A DNA stretch of 63,477 bases, from assembly GCA_029254745.1 (NCBI GenBank), contig JAQWWZ010000065.1, positions 1 to 63,477 of the forward strand. The letters run 5' to 3'. Numbering within the stretch: the first letter of the stretch is position 1; the number at the start of each line of letters is the position of its first letter. Position numbers and translations under genes: made by a program. Positions 20,270-29,312 of the stretch are shown here, one piece after another. Below the pieces are notes generated by a model. That model saw only the letters and a program-made list of their open reading frames with translations. It ran no database searches and was not told the DNA's origin. This DNA is from Opitutales bacterium (lineage in GTDB: Bacteria; Verrucomicrobiota; Verrucomicrobiia; Opitutales; Seribacteraceae).

Positions 20270-21529
20270 ATGATATTTAGACTATCCAACATCCTACTGC
20301 TTAGCTTTTGTATATTTCACCTCAGCCTCGAGGCTGAGTGGGATAGTCCCATACTCGGGCAAATCAAGACATCTGCATCTGCATCCGCAACCTATGACTC
20401 TAGAGTTTTCGGTATTCCAAGTTCTTATTACAATCAACTTAAAACAAATCCTGGCAGTAATAATGCCGGTGTTCCGGTTAATGAATTGAAAAGCGAAGAC
20501 GATTTCATCTTGAAATTTTCTCCTGCTGTTCACCTCGCAAAAAAAATTAGTCTTCTTAAGTTTTCTGGATCTGCAGGGGTAGAGATCGCCCAGTACATAA
20601 AAAACGATGACAAAAGCTATGTTGTTCCAGTTACAACCTTTAGCATAGATTTTGACGAAACCTTATCAAAAAATAAGCGTATTTCAAATAATGCAAAAAT
20701 TCGCTTCGAAGCTGTTTTTGACTTAGGGCAGACAGTTTCTGCGAGTGTTCTTGAGCAAGATCTCACTTCATACACATATTTTACAGCGGGTATGAATGTG
20801 AGGTATAACCATAGCCCTAAATTTGGGGTAAGTGGGGGTACGAACTATAGTCTTCAACAATACCAGGCTGGATCAACAGGACCTCGACCTTATCAAGATT
20901 TTTCGACTTTACCTCTGAATTTCAAAGCGTTTTACATTTACTCAGAGAAGCTTGATATTTACACGAATTACATATTCTCCAAGTCTAAGAGTAAAAGTAA
21001 TCAACCCAATTTAATCGATAGTACATCACATTCTATTTCTTTCGGTGCGAATGGGGAATACTCAAGCAAACTGTCTGGTGATGCTAGCGTGGGATATACT
21101 CTCCTTACATTTGACCAAGGTGGTAATCCGAATCAGGACAACCTCACCCTTGGACTCGGGTTGTCATATAAGTATAATTCGAAAACTTCATCTACCTTTT
21201 CCCTCAACCGCTCTTTTTCGCCCTCTGCGCAGGGATTTTCCTCATTTACGACTTCTGCCCGTGCTGGCTTATCGCATCGATTTGTCGAAAGTCTTTCTGG
21301 TTCAGCTTATTTGAGTGCTAGTGCCGTGGACTACACTTATCCAGCAAGTACAGTCTCTGTCGCTGGTGAATCAAGTTCTATGAATACTTACGGTTTGGGT
21401 TTTTCGATCAATAAAAATATCAATAAATTTTTGACCGCTAGTGGAGGTTATGACTTTAGTATAATAGACAGGAATTCTGACTCCTACGGAAGGCACATAA
21501 TCCAAGCTCTGATATCGGGTAGATTTTAG
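20270..21529 (+). CDS. Outer-membrane beta-barrel protein of an exopolysaccharide locus
   Basis: A 419-residue exported protein. The N-terminus is a signal peptide (MIFRLSNILLLSFCIFHLSLEA). The rest is mostly alternating polar/aromatic strands (for example SISFGANGEYSSKLSGDASVGYTLL and LTLGLGLSYKYNS) and ends in a phenylalanine (ISGRF), the usual signature of an outer-membrane barrel recognised by BamA. It heads an apparent operon with Wza-like and Wzc-like genes, so a role as an outer-membrane channel or accessory for polysaccharide export (EpsL-like) is likely but inferred from context. Confidence 0.8.
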   Translation: MIFRLSNILLLSFCIFHLSLEAEWDSPILGQIKTSASASATYDSRVFGIPSSYYNQLKTNPGSNNAGVPVNELKSEDDFILKFSPAVHLAKKISLLKFSGSAGVEIAQYIKNDDKSYVVPVTTFSIDFDETLSKNKRISNNAKIRFEAVFDLGQTVSASVLEQDLTSYTYFTAGMNVRYNHSPKFGVSGGTNYSLQQYQAGSTGPRPYQDFSTLPLNFKAFYIYSEKLDIYTNYIFSKSKSKSNQPNLIDSTSHSISFGANGEYSSKLSGDASVGYTLLTFDQGGNPNQDNLTLGLGLSYKYNSKTSSTFSLNRSFSPSAQGFSSFTTSARAGLSHRFVESLSGSAYLSASAVDYTYPASTVSVAGESSSMNTYGLGFSINKNINKFLTASGGYDFSIIDRNSDSYGRHIIQALISGRF

Positions 21530-21532
21530 GAT

Positions 21533-22180
21533 ATGCCCGCGATATTCTTGCCCTTTATATGGTTTGCTTTCATTTTAATGAAAGTTTTTACGGTTTCTGC
21601 ACAAAGCCAATACAGTAATGACCCCTCTGTTTTAAGGGATCCATCGGGTTACAAAATTCGACCTAGTGACAGAATTCGTATATCCATTTTCGGCCAACCC
21701 GATTGCTCCACGGAAGTAAAGATAAATAATCAAGGGTTAATCAGACTTACATATGTTGGGGAAATTAAGGTAAGTGGATTAAATGTTAAGTCGATTGAGT
21801 CGTTAATTACTCGCAGGTACCAAGCTGAACTTATTTTTCGTAATCCAAAGGTAAATGTCTTTGTAGCAAAATATTCTGAAAGGGTCGTTTTTCTAAATGG
21901 GTCTGTTAACAGGCAAGGCCCTTACAATTTTCCTCCTGAAGTAGAGGCAATGAACATAGTGGAAGTGATATCAAGAGCGGGTGGTTTCTCAGATATTGCA
22001 AGGAAAAATAAAGTGTATGTTACGCGAACGATTTATGATTCGAGTGGAAGTGCAACAAAAACTGAAACTTACACCGTAGATGTAGAAGCCTTGAGTAAAG
22101 GTCTTATCAAATTTGGTACTAAAAAAAGATTTTGGATTTATCCTGGTGATCGGATACAGGTCCCCGAGCGACTAATATAA
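21533..22180 (+). CDS. Polysaccharide export protein (Wza-like, Poly_export/SLBB)
   Basis: A periplasmic/outer-membrane polysaccharide export protein of 215 aa. After a hydrophobic leader, the Poly_export domain is clear: YKIRPSDRIRISIFGQPDCSTEVKIN, then GLIRLTYVGEIKVSGL. The following SLBB-like domain has VFLNGSVNRQGPYNFPPEV...NIVEVISRAGGFSDIARKNKVYVTR and ends with IYPGDRIQVPERLI. No lipobox Cys is seen at a conventional place in the leader, and it is shorter than E. coli Wza (379 aa), lacking the C-terminal outer-membrane helix. It starts 3 bases after the barrel gene and its stop overlaps the wzc-like start (TAATG). Confidence 0.9.
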   Translation: MPAIFLPFIWFAFILMKVFTVSAQSQYSNDPSVLRDPSGYKIRPSDRIRISIFGQPDCSTEVKINNQGLIRLTYVGEIKVSGLNVKSIESLITRRYQAELIFRNPKVNVFVAKYSERVVFLNGSVNRQGPYNFPPEVEAMNIVEVISRAGGFSDIARKNKVYVTRTIYDSSGSATKTETYTVDVEALSKGLIKFGTKKRFWIYPGDRIQVPERLI

Positions 22181-24432
22181 TGGACGAAAACTTCGATGGA
22201 AACAATCAAGGACCTGGAATTAAGCCTAAAGGAAAGATACGTGGCATATCTGATTTCTTACTTATTATCAGGGATAGGTGGCTACTTGCGATTACCTTAG
22301 CTTTACCCATTGCCCTTGGTTATGTTTATAATGAACTCCAAGTCCCAGAATACTACAGTTCTAGTGCTACCTTCCGATTGATACCCCCTCCTTCATTGCT
22401 TAATTTACAAAAAGTAGAAAGAGACAATCAAGTCCAGACACTGATTACACGACACTTAGATGGGATAAATAGCCAAGAGTTACGTGTTAATGTAGTACAG
22501 AAAATTGCAGAAAACCCAGAATATAAATCCATTCTTTTGGCACCATTCCTCAAGGACGGTATTCCGATCGGTGTTGCTAACACGATTAATTTCTCAGTCA
22601 ATATATCCCCACCAAGTGCTGGAAACCCAAGAATTACCATCACTGCAAACTCTAGGAGTGGGAGAGGAGCTCAGATTATAGCAGATACTGTACAAACTGA
22701 ATACGAAAAACTTCACAAAAGCAGAAAAAGTGAAAAAGTAGAGTCAGCACGAAATTTGTTAGAGTTATTGCTTGAAAATAGACAGTCCGAAGAAAAGAGG
22801 ATCGCTCAATCGATATCGTCTTTTAAGAAGAGTAAAAATATACCTTATTTAGAAGACGCAAAACAAAGTATTTTTGGCAGAAAGAGTCAGTACCAAAGTG
22901 AAATAACAAGCTCTAAGCTTGCCCAAATAAAAATTACAACTTTATTGAAACAAATTCTCAATATCCGCGTTAATATTGGTGTTCAAAATGATTCTCTTAA
23001 ATCTCAAGATATTGAATCTGAAATTGCAATTATTAAGCAATTTTTTGAAATTGATGCGATAGAATCTTATGGGAATGTTCCCTCTCTCCGTAAGAGTCTG
23101 TTCGATTTAGAGAAAAAAAGAAGGGATTTTCAAGAACTTGCCCCTGGTTATCTGGAAAGGCACCCAAAAATGCTAGACAATGCCCGACAAGTAAAAGATG
23201 TTAAAAAGGCACTTACCAAAGAAGTTCAATCTGCTATTGATGATTTTAGGGACAAGCTAGTAGAACTCCAGCACCAAGAAAGCGAATTCACGAAAGCTAT
23301 GGAGTCGATGCAACTTCAGTCAGCTAACCTAATGGATGTTGAAGAAAAACTTGAGGATTACAGCCGTGAACTCAGTATTGTTAGGGGAAGTACAGATCAA
23401 ATACATAAAAGATTAAATGATGTGAAGATTGAGCAATCTCTCCCTTCAGAACAAGATGATCCCTTGCATAGAGAGAATTTTGCGTCCTTAGCTTCTAGCC
23501 CTTATACGCCAGACAAAATGGCAATTAGAAAAAATGGAATTATTTTATTTTTTGCAGTATTTTTAGCGATCCCCATTCTACTAGAATTTATTGATAATCG
23601 GGTGAAATCGCCTTGGGATGTCGATGTTTTTATTGGAAAAGATTTAATTGGCGGTATTCCTCAAATTTCTCAGGTTGAGGAAACTAAACGGCCCCTCATT
23701 GTAGGAAATGACTTGGATGATGGACTCACAGAATCATTCAGGAGCATGTATAGTCGGATTCAAATGAACTCCAACGCAGATTACCCCAAAATCATTTTGG
23801 TTACTTCTGCCATACCAAGTGAAGGCAAAAGTTTAATTTCAGCGAACCTGGCCTATAGTTGTGCGAATCATGGAAGAAAAACAATTCTTATAGACTTTGA
23901 TCTAAGAAGACCAGGGTTACACAAGTTTTGTGGTATTGAAAATAACACAGGTTTAGTAACTTTAATTAATGAAGCTAAACACGGAATTGATCGCCTTAAA
24001 GACCTTACAGAGAAAACTCTGCATCCGATTCACGATAATTTATTTTTACTACCCTCTGGTGGTAAAACTCGTGCAGCTACCGAGATGCTTGAAAGTAACG
24101 AGTTTGAAATGGTTATTAATCATGTACGGACATTGGCTGAGGTTATTATTATCGACAGTCCACCCATTGGACTTTTTCCCGATTCACTTGCCATCGCGAG
24201 AAAGGTTGAAGAAGTTCTTTTCGTCACAAGATATGGTAAGGTCTCTCGAAAAATTGCTAAAAATTTAATCGAGAATATCGAAGAAACTGGGGCAAATGTT
24301 TTGGGTGTTGTATTAAATGATTTGCCTCAAAAAAAGACACCCGGTTATTATTATTCCGGTTATTACGGGTACGGTTATTTCCGATACAAATACTACAACA
24401 AATATTACGGCTCCGATAGTGAAAAAAGTTAG
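22180..24432 (+). CDS. Wzc-like polysaccharide co-polymerase with tyrosine kinase domain
   Basis: An inner-membrane chain-length regulator and BY-kinase (750 aa). Two transmembrane segments (near residues 30-47 and 450-468) flank a Wzz domain and a long coiled-coil periplasmic region. The cytoplasmic kinase has Walker A SAIPSEGKS near residue 545, Walker A' ILIDFDLRRP about 25 residues later and Walker B VIIIDSPP. The C-terminal tail is a tyrosine cluster (about 12 Tyr within 28 residues, such as GYYGYGYFRYKYYNKYYG), the autophosphorylation site typical of BY-kinases. With the Wza-like gene it would form the trans-envelope export complex. Confidence 0.93.
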   Translation: MDENFDGNNQGPGIKPKGKIRGISDFLLIIRDRWLLAITLALPIALGYVYNELQVPEYYSSSATFRLIPPPSLLNLQKVERDNQVQTLITRHLDGINSQELRVNVVQKIAENPEYKSILLAPFLKDGIPIGVANTINFSVNISPPSAGNPRITITANSRSGRGAQIIADTVQTEYEKLHKSRKSEKVESARNLLELLLENRQSEEKRIAQSISSFKKSKNIPYLEDAKQSIFGRKSQYQSEITSSKLAQIKITTLLKQILNIRVNIGVQNDSLKSQDIESEIAIIKQFFEIDAIESYGNVPSLRKSLFDLEKKRRDFQELAPGYLERHPKMLDNARQVKDVKKALTKEVQSAIDDFRDKLVELQHQESEFTKAMESMQLQSANLMDVEEKLEDYSRELSIVRGSTDQIHKRLNDVKIEQSLPSEQDDPLHRENFASLASSPYTPDKMAIRKNGIILFFAVFLAIPILLEFIDNRVKSPWDVDVFIGKDLIGGIPQISQVEETKRPLIVGNDLDDGLTESFRSMYSRIQMNSNADYPKIILVTSAIPSEGKSLISANLAYSCANHGRKTILIDFDLRRPGLHKFCGIENNTGLVTLINEAKHGIDRLKDLTEKTLHPIHDNLFLLPSGGKTRAATEMLESNEFEMVINHVRTLAEVIIIDSPPIGLFPDSLAIARKVEEVLFVTRYGKVSRKIAKNLIENIEETGANVLGVVLNDLPQKKTPGYYYSGYYGYGYFRYKYYNKYYGSDSEKS

Positions 24433-24474
24433 ATTTACATTGAAGTTTTCAGGCTACATACCCGACAATTTATT

Positions 24475-24699
24475 TTGACAAAAGAATATAAAGTTTTTGT
24501 GATTGGTCCGGAAGGCTTAAGAGTTAAGGGTGACGATAACTCGGATGTAATTTCAAAGCTATTAAACCAAAAACTAAATTTTTACTCAGAAAAGGGTTGG
24601 CAACTTGCGAAATTAGTTCCCACGATGACGAGTGAAGGGTCAGTTGTTAAACTAATCGTTACTCTACATAGAGAAAAAATAAATGTTAAGGCCAATTGA
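24475..24699 (+). CDS. Small DUF4177-like protein
   Basis: A 74-residue protein beginning at a TTG. The pattern EYKVFVIGPEG...LLNQKLNFYSEKGWQLAKLVPT...LIVTLHREK matches the DUF4177 layout: an N-terminal strand, a helix, GW(E/Q)L and a final strand ending ERE/HREK. The function of the family is unknown. It lies 42 bases after the wzc-like gene on the same strand, and its last 14 bases overlap the end of the convergent lipoprotein gene. Confidence 0.7.
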   Translation: MTKEYKVFVIGPEGLRVKGDDNSDVISKLLNQKLNFYSEKGWQLAKLVPTMTSEGSVVKLIVTLHREKINVKAN

Positions 24700-25171
24700 T
24701 TGAGACGATTCTTATCTCATTGGCGGTGACTTCAACATAAGGCTTTGCCTTCGATGAATATCTGTATTCTGGCGAGTCCGTACTGAAATGATAAGCTACA
24801 ATGTCATGCCAATTGTAGCTTACAGTCACCCACTCATTGTCACCTTCAATTTTTCGGGCAATTGTATTTCCAATAGAACCTACTAAGTTATTAAATGCAG
24901 AAATTTCTAGGCCTGGATACAAGGAACTTTTTAGTTCTCTATCCAAAGATCTTAGCTTATCTTTTGCGAGACTTTCGTTTAATAAAACCGAAGCTTCTCT
25001 TTTTTGAATAATTTCACTAACCTCGTTTGTGAATTGTTTATCAGGGTCCCATTGCTGACGACAACCGAGTAGAAGTAACAAAGCTGGTATTGCCGAGATA
25101 AAAAATGAGTAATGCCAAATTGTTAGCGCTTGGCATCGTTCGTGCTTTATATTGTTTCGCTTTATAGTCAT
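24686..25171 (-). CDS. Putative lipoprotein, function unknown
   Basis: A 161-residue protein whose N-terminus holds a hydrophobic segment ending in a good lipobox, LLLLLGC (Cys near residue 37), followed by RQQWDPD. The mature part has a charged helix (SEIIQKREASVLLNESLAKDKLRSL) and a C-terminal beta-rich region (EWVTVSYNWHDIVAYHFS). The reading frame is open much farther upstream, to 25669, but that part is antisense to another plausible gene and looks like noise, so I start at the ATG at 25171. Its start codon lies in the same CATG as the start of the opposite gene. Confidence 0.65.
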   Translation of the reverse strand: MTIKRNNIKHERCQALTIWHYSFFISAIPALLLLLGCRQQWDPDKQFTNEVSEIIQKREASVLLNESLAKDKLRSLDRELKSSLYPGLEISAFNNLVGSIGNTIARKIEGDNEWVTVSYNWHDIVAYHFSTDSPEYRYSSKAKPYVEVTANEIRIVSINWP

Positions 25172-25685
25172 GATTTTCCCCAAAAAACTCGAAAGATATA
25201 ATGCAAGTATAATTGCTAACTTAGATTTGCCGACACCAAAATCAGGCAAATTTTTATTTCGACTTTGTCGATTTCCCCTTTCGGGCTTTGAGACCACCAT
25301 TGACCTTGTCGACTGCAGGAACAGAGTTATGTTGAGGGTTTCTAGGGTTTTATCTCCATTGCGGCAAAAAATCATGGATCCGAATCTGGCAATCATTCCA
25401 AAAGTTGAAATTTCAACTGGATACATTAGCAAAGATGAGTACCTACTTAGTGAATTTAAAAGATTGAAAAGCGAAAATTTATGTAATGATTTACAGGATT
25501 CTCCTTCATCATCGCACTTTTTTTTATTTTTCACAAACTCGGTTGATTGTGTCGCTGCCGGTATATCTGATCCCCACGATAAAAGCTGGGCTGAATTATG
25601 GCAAAGGGTTATAAACAGAACATATGGGATAGAGCATAGAGTTGCTCGCAGGCATTTGCGGACTTGCAACTTATTGCATACCTAG
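25170..25685 (+). CDS. Hypothetical protein upstream of pssA
   Basis: I do not recognise this 171-residue protein. It contains mixed strand/helix character, for example KLERYNASIIANLDLPTPKSG at the start and SSHFFLFFTNSVDCVAAGISDP followed by the helix KSWAELWQRVINRTYGIEHRVARRHLRTC. No signal peptide is evident. The ATG is at 25170; a TTG at 25152 is an alternative. Its 3' end overlaps the pssA reading frame by up to 44 bases, which suggests coupled expression. A long opposite-strand frame covers the same DNA, so there is real doubt about which strand is coding, although amino-acid composition favours this one. Confidence 0.5.
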   Translation: MIFPKKLERYNASIIANLDLPTPKSGKFLFRLCRFPLSGFETTIDLVDCRNRVMLRVSRVLSPLRQKIMDPNLAIIPKVEISTGYISKDEYLLSEFKRLKSENLCNDLQDSPSSSHFFLFFTNSVDCVAAGISDPHDKSWAELWQRVINRTYGIEHRVARRHLRTCNLLHT

Positions 25686-26481
25686 TTTAAATAAAGTCAT
25701 CAGTCCGAGAGCAAAAAGTCTTTCTTTCACAAAACTCTTACCGAATATTTTTACAACGATCGGCCTTTGTACAGGCTTGACAGGTATAAGGTTTGCTTTG
25801 GATTCTGATTGGGAAAATGCAGTCATATGTATTCTTGTTGCAGCGTGCTTCGATATGATCGATGGGTTGTCTGCAAGACTGTTAAGAGCATTTTCAAAAT
25901 TTGGTGCCGAACTTGATAGCCTTGCTGATGCCATTAGTTTCGGCGTTGCTCCTTCTATAATCTCTTTTTTGTGGATAAAAAGTTCCCTCATGATAGATAA
26001 CAGTAGCGAAATTCTTGGTTGGTATTGGATACCCTTTTTGTTTTATACAATGTGCTGTGCATTCCGTTTAGCCCGTTTTAATGTCATGGCTCAGGACAAC
26101 TCCAATACTTTGTCTCCGAAAGGATATTTCACCGGTGTACCAGCCCCCGCTGGTGCAGGCTTGGTCCTATTACCTTTAGCATTTAGTTTTATTTGTGATC
26201 GTTTTGAATTAGATTATAATATTCTTGATCACTCTTCTTTGTTATTATTTTGGGTAGGCTTTATTTCAGTTTTGTTGATTTCCCAAATCCCAACATTTTC
26301 CTTCAGAAATATTCGATTGAGTGTTTCGTCACGAAAAGCATTGATTGTGCTGCTTGTTGTCTGCTTGTTTGTGGCAGTTTTTTTTAAAGAAATGTGGTTA
26401 TCTTTGTTTGCTGTAGGAATCTTTTATTTGTGCAGTATTCCAGTGTCTCTGATATCTTACAAAAGAGATTTACTAAATTAG
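25642..26481 (+). CDS. pssA: CDP-diacylglycerol--serine O-phosphatidyltransferase
   Basis: PssA makes phosphatidylserine from CDP-diacylglycerol and L-serine in the inner membrane. The CDP-alcohol phosphatidyltransferase signature is exact: D-x2-DG-x2-AR-x8-G-x3-D-x3-D, read here as DMIDGLSARLLRAF followed by SKFGAELDSLAD. About seven hydrophobic segments follow, and the FTGVPAPAGAG motif of the bacterial type II enzyme is present. The start is a TTG at 25642; no ATG occurs before the core domain. Its TAG stop overlaps the TAA of the convergent TPR gene (TTAG). Confidence 0.92.
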   Translation: MLAGICGLATYCIPSLNKVISPRAKSLSFTKLLPNIFTTIGLCTGLTGIRFALDSDWENAVICILVAACFDMIDGLSARLLRAFSKFGAELDSLADAISFGVAPSIISFLWIKSSLMIDNSSEILGWYWIPFLFYTMCCAFRLARFNVMAQDNSNTLSPKGYFTGVPAPAGAGLVLLPLAFSFICDRFELDYNILDHSSLLLFWVGFISVLLISQIPTFSFRNIRLSVSSRKALIVLLVVCLFVAVFFKEMWLSLFAVGIFYLCSIPVSLISYKRDLLN

Positions 26482-27764
26482 TCTTTGAGAATTTGTTTAA
26501 TTATTTGCTCATGAAGTAAAGAGTTTTGAAGTTGACCAAGTTCTTTATATGCAAGTGAAAGTTGCTCGTGTGCATTTTTATTATCCCAATCATATTGTGC
26601 AGACTTTAAAAAATAAACCAGTGCCTCTTGCGTACAATTATCTTTGTGCAACAAACCCATTTTAAGAAGGGCATCGCTATTTTGACTATTTATATTTAAC
26701 GCCAATTGAAGGAAGTCTCTCTGAATCGGCATGGTTTTAAAACTATGAAATATTAGGCATATGTTTGACATGCAAAGCTTTGCCTTATTTTTTTTGACTA
26801 TAAGCTTCTTTGCTTTCCTAAATTGATTTCTTGAAATAAAAAGATCATATTCATCATTAATATTACTTAGCAGATTATTGTACTGGTTAAATGATTCGAG
26901 TAGATATTTTTTCGCTCGGGATTTTTTATTTAGCTTTAAAAAGCAAATACCTTTCTTTTCATTCAGGAAAAAAGAATTTTTTCCAGTCGACCCAATCTTA
27001 TTATAATATTCAAATGCTAGCTGGAAGTTCTTTTTTTTAAAATAACAATCTCCGAGTAATTTGAGCGATTTATTTGATTCAACTTGCTGTTCTAGTATTT
27101 TAATCGCTTCATCAAATCGCCTTTTTCGATAACTAATTTTAGCAATGTAGAATCGTAACTCGTTATTAAAAGGATATTTTTTGATTATCTTACCAAAATC
27201 TTCAAATATTTGACACTCACTTCTATAAAACGGAGTTCCTCGAAGGAAATCACTGTATTCAATTAAGATATTGTACTTAAGAATTAGTGGTTTTTCGACT
27301 TCCTGAAGCAGAGAAATACTTGTTTCAATTAAGTAAAATATTCTTCGGAAATCAGATTCAGTATCTAGAGATTTAGCGAGCTCATAGTAATGCCAACCAT
27401 TTCTGGAGTCATTTTCTACAAGTAGGTTGAGGTAGGTGAAAAGATTCTCTGTATTCCCACGACAACTTTCAATCTCATGTCCTTTGGTGAGAAATTCAAC
27501 GGTGGGTTTCAACCTTATTGACAGTGCTATGTAATAAGATGCTTCGTCATACTCCTTTTTTTTAAATGCGAGAAGAGATTTTATAAAGCAAACATTTTCA
27601 CATTCCGTTTCTGATTCAAACTTTTGAAGAGTATCTTCTACCTTAGCAAGATCGTTATTACTTAGATGAAACATGCAAGATAGTTTAAATATATCTTGGT
27701 TTTTTCGGTCGCTAGTAAGAGCTTTTTCTAAGTGATAAGAAATTTCTTTTTCACATACTTGCAT
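26478..27764 (-). CDS. TPR-repeat protein (428 aa)
   Basis: A soluble helical-repeat protein with no signal peptide, made of degenerate tetratricopeptide repeats, for example SFFLNEKKGICFLKLNKKSRAKKYLLESF and NSDALLKMGLLHKDNCTQEALVYFLKSA. The N-terminal half is poorer in consensus residues than the C-terminal half. TPR proteins act as scaffolds for partner proteins; no enzyme domain is visible. It is the last gene of a minus-strand set after the rod protein, the adenylate cyclase and another TPR protein, 23 bases downstream of the latter, so it probably serves the same assembly. Confidence 0.8.
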   Translation of the reverse strand: MQVCEKEISYHLEKALTSDRKNQDIFKLSCMFHLSNNDLAKVEDTLQKFESETECENVCFIKSLLAFKKKEYDEASYYIALSIRLKPTVEFLTKGHEIESCRGNTENLFTYLNLLVENDSRNGWHYYELAKSLDTESDFRRIFYLIETSISLLQEVEKPLILKYNILIEYSDFLRGTPFYRSECQIFEDFGKIIKKYPFNNELRFYIAKISYRKRRFDEAIKILEQQVESNKSLKLLGDCYFKKKNFQLAFEYYNKIGSTGKNSFFLNEKKGICFLKLNKKSRAKKYLLESFNQYNNLLSNINDEYDLFISRNQFRKAKKLIVKKNKAKLCMSNICLIFHSFKTMPIQRDFLQLALNINSQNSDALLKMGLLHKDNCTQEALVYFLKSAQYDWDNKNAHEQLSLAYKELGQLQNSLLHEQIIKQILKD

Positions 27765-27787
27765 ACGAGCATTTATAACTTTTTATT

Positions 27788-29299
27788 TTAAGGAAGTATT
27801 TGATCTTTTTTTTTGATAAGTAGGAGTGCGATTTCGTAATGTGCTTTTGCGAACTCATTGTCAATCTTGATGCTTTTCTGAAAGTTTGCTAAAGCTTGTG
27901 AATATTTCTCTTGGATATTTTGTATCTTGCCAATTTTGTAGTAAGCTCTGTAAAAATTAGGATTTTCTCTTATAGCTAATTTTAAGTGTTTTTCCGCCAA
28001 AATTAAATCTGGTTCTTTTACCAAAGTCCCATCATTTTTCAGTTTTTCACCTTTAATTAATAAACAAGCAAAATTATAGTGACATTCAGACATACCAGGG
28101 TCGATTTCAAGGGCAGTTTCATAATTCCGGAAAGCTTGATCAAATTCTGAAGGGTTTCTTAGCGATTTTGCTAAGTGATAATATGCTTTCGAGAAATTTT
28201 GGTCTATATCTGTAGTTTTTTGGAAATGAATTTTTGCTTCATTAACTTCGTTAAAGTTTAGACAATGATGGGCTAATTCATAGTACGCATTTGCATACTC
28301 TGGATCAATTTCGAGTGACTTGTAAAAATGCTTCTTTGCTGTGGCGGAATCACCATTTTCGCTGTTAATCTTTGCTAGATAATAATGTGCTTCAGCGTTT
28401 TCATCTTCATGGGTGATCGATTTCCCTAGATTGTCTGCAGCTGTTTTATGTGAATTCTGATAATAATAAATTTTCCCAATTTGGAAGTATGATTTCGGAT
28501 TACATTCATTATTAATAATAGATTCTTGAAAGTATTTTTCGGCATTTTTGATATCATCAATCTTTAAATAAATCATTCCTAGCAAGTACTGTGCTTTCCA
28601 ATATTTAGGACTTAGTCTTATTGCTTTACTGAGATTTTTTTTTGCAGAATTTAATTCACCTTTTTGATAGTCAATTTTAGCAATGTTGTAGAGTGCTTTA
28701 AAATTGTCAGGTTTATATTTTAAGACCTTCTTAAAGTGACTCTTAGCTTCGGGAATATTTGTTCGATCAATAATTGTACCTTCTTTGTCCGTGGCTATTC
28801 CTCCTGTTAAAAGTTTTGCCATGTAGTAGTGAGCATCCGTATATTTTTCGTCGATATCGATTGCTGTTTCATAGTTTTTCCTGGCAGATTCAAAATCGTC
28901 AGGATGAGTAAGTAATCTAGCTTTATGAAAATATGCCTTTGCGTAGTTCTGATCAATTTCGGTTACCTTATCAAAGTTATTTTTTGCTTCCTCTATATCC
29001 TTAAGTTTAGTTAATAGCTTTCCATAATAAAAATAAGCATCAGAAAAATTAGGGTTTATTTCTAGTGAGTTAAGAAAGTGATTTCTAGATTCCTCTAATT
29101 CATTTGATTTCATCAACGAGACAGCCAACTCGCATTCTGCTTCGGCAAAATTTTTATTTATCGATACCGCCTTTTGGAATAAAGAGAGCGCATCTTGCTC
29201 ATTACCTTCCAGCTTATTTAACAGACCAAGTTCAAAGTATGCTTCTGAATAATTTGGATCTAAATTAATCGCTTTCTCCAAATGTGTTCTCGGGTTCAT
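27788..29299 (-). CDS. TPR-repeat protein made of a duplicated seven-TPR block (503 aa)
   Basis: Nearly the whole protein is about 13 consecutive 34-residue TPRs (consensus A-x-A-x-Y-x-x-A-K...A-x-x-x-F-x-K-A-x-x-I-D-x-x-Y). Two repeats carry a 12-residue insert after helix A (LLTGGIATDKEGTIIDRTN and LLIKGEKLKNDGTLVKEPD), and they are seven repeats apart. Their neighbours also match pairwise (DDFESARKNYETAIDIDE with SEFDQAFRNYETALEIDP), so an approximately 250-residue block has been duplicated. No signal peptide or catalytic motif is present. It begins 13 bases after the cyclase gene, which suggests a scaffold for that enzyme or the rod protein. Confidence 0.85.
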   Translation of the reverse strand: MNPRTHLEKAINLDPNYSEAYFELGLLNKLEGNEQDALSLFQKAVSINKNFAEAECELAVSLMKSNELEESRNHFLNSLEINPNFSDAYFYYGKLLTKLKDIEEAKNNFDKVTEIDQNYAKAYFHKARLLTHPDDFESARKNYETAIDIDEKYTDAHYYMAKLLTGGIATDKEGTIIDRTNIPEAKSHFKKVLKYKPDNFKALYNIAKIDYQKGELNSAKKNLSKAIRLSPKYWKAQYLLGMIYLKIDDIKNAEKYFQESIINNECNPKSYFQIGKIYYYQNSHKTAADNLGKSITHEDENAEAHYYLAKINSENGDSATAKKHFYKSLEIDPEYANAYYELAHHCLNFNEVNEAKIHFQKTTDIDQNFSKAYYHLAKSLRNPSEFDQAFRNYETALEIDPGMSECHYNFACLLIKGEKLKNDGTLVKEPDLILAEKHLKLAIRENPNFYRAYYKIGKIQNIQEKYSQALANFQKSIKIDNEFAKAHYEIALLLIKKKDQILP

Positions 29300-29312
29300 T
29301 TTTCCTAATTAT

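Noticed and set aside
25169-25669. N-terminal extension of the minus-strand lipoprotein frame to 25669 (327 aa)
   Set aside because: The extension is antisense to another plausible gene, is rich in Cys, Ser and unpatterned residues, and puts the lipobox in the middle of the protein. The ATG at 25171 gives a proper lipoprotein signal.
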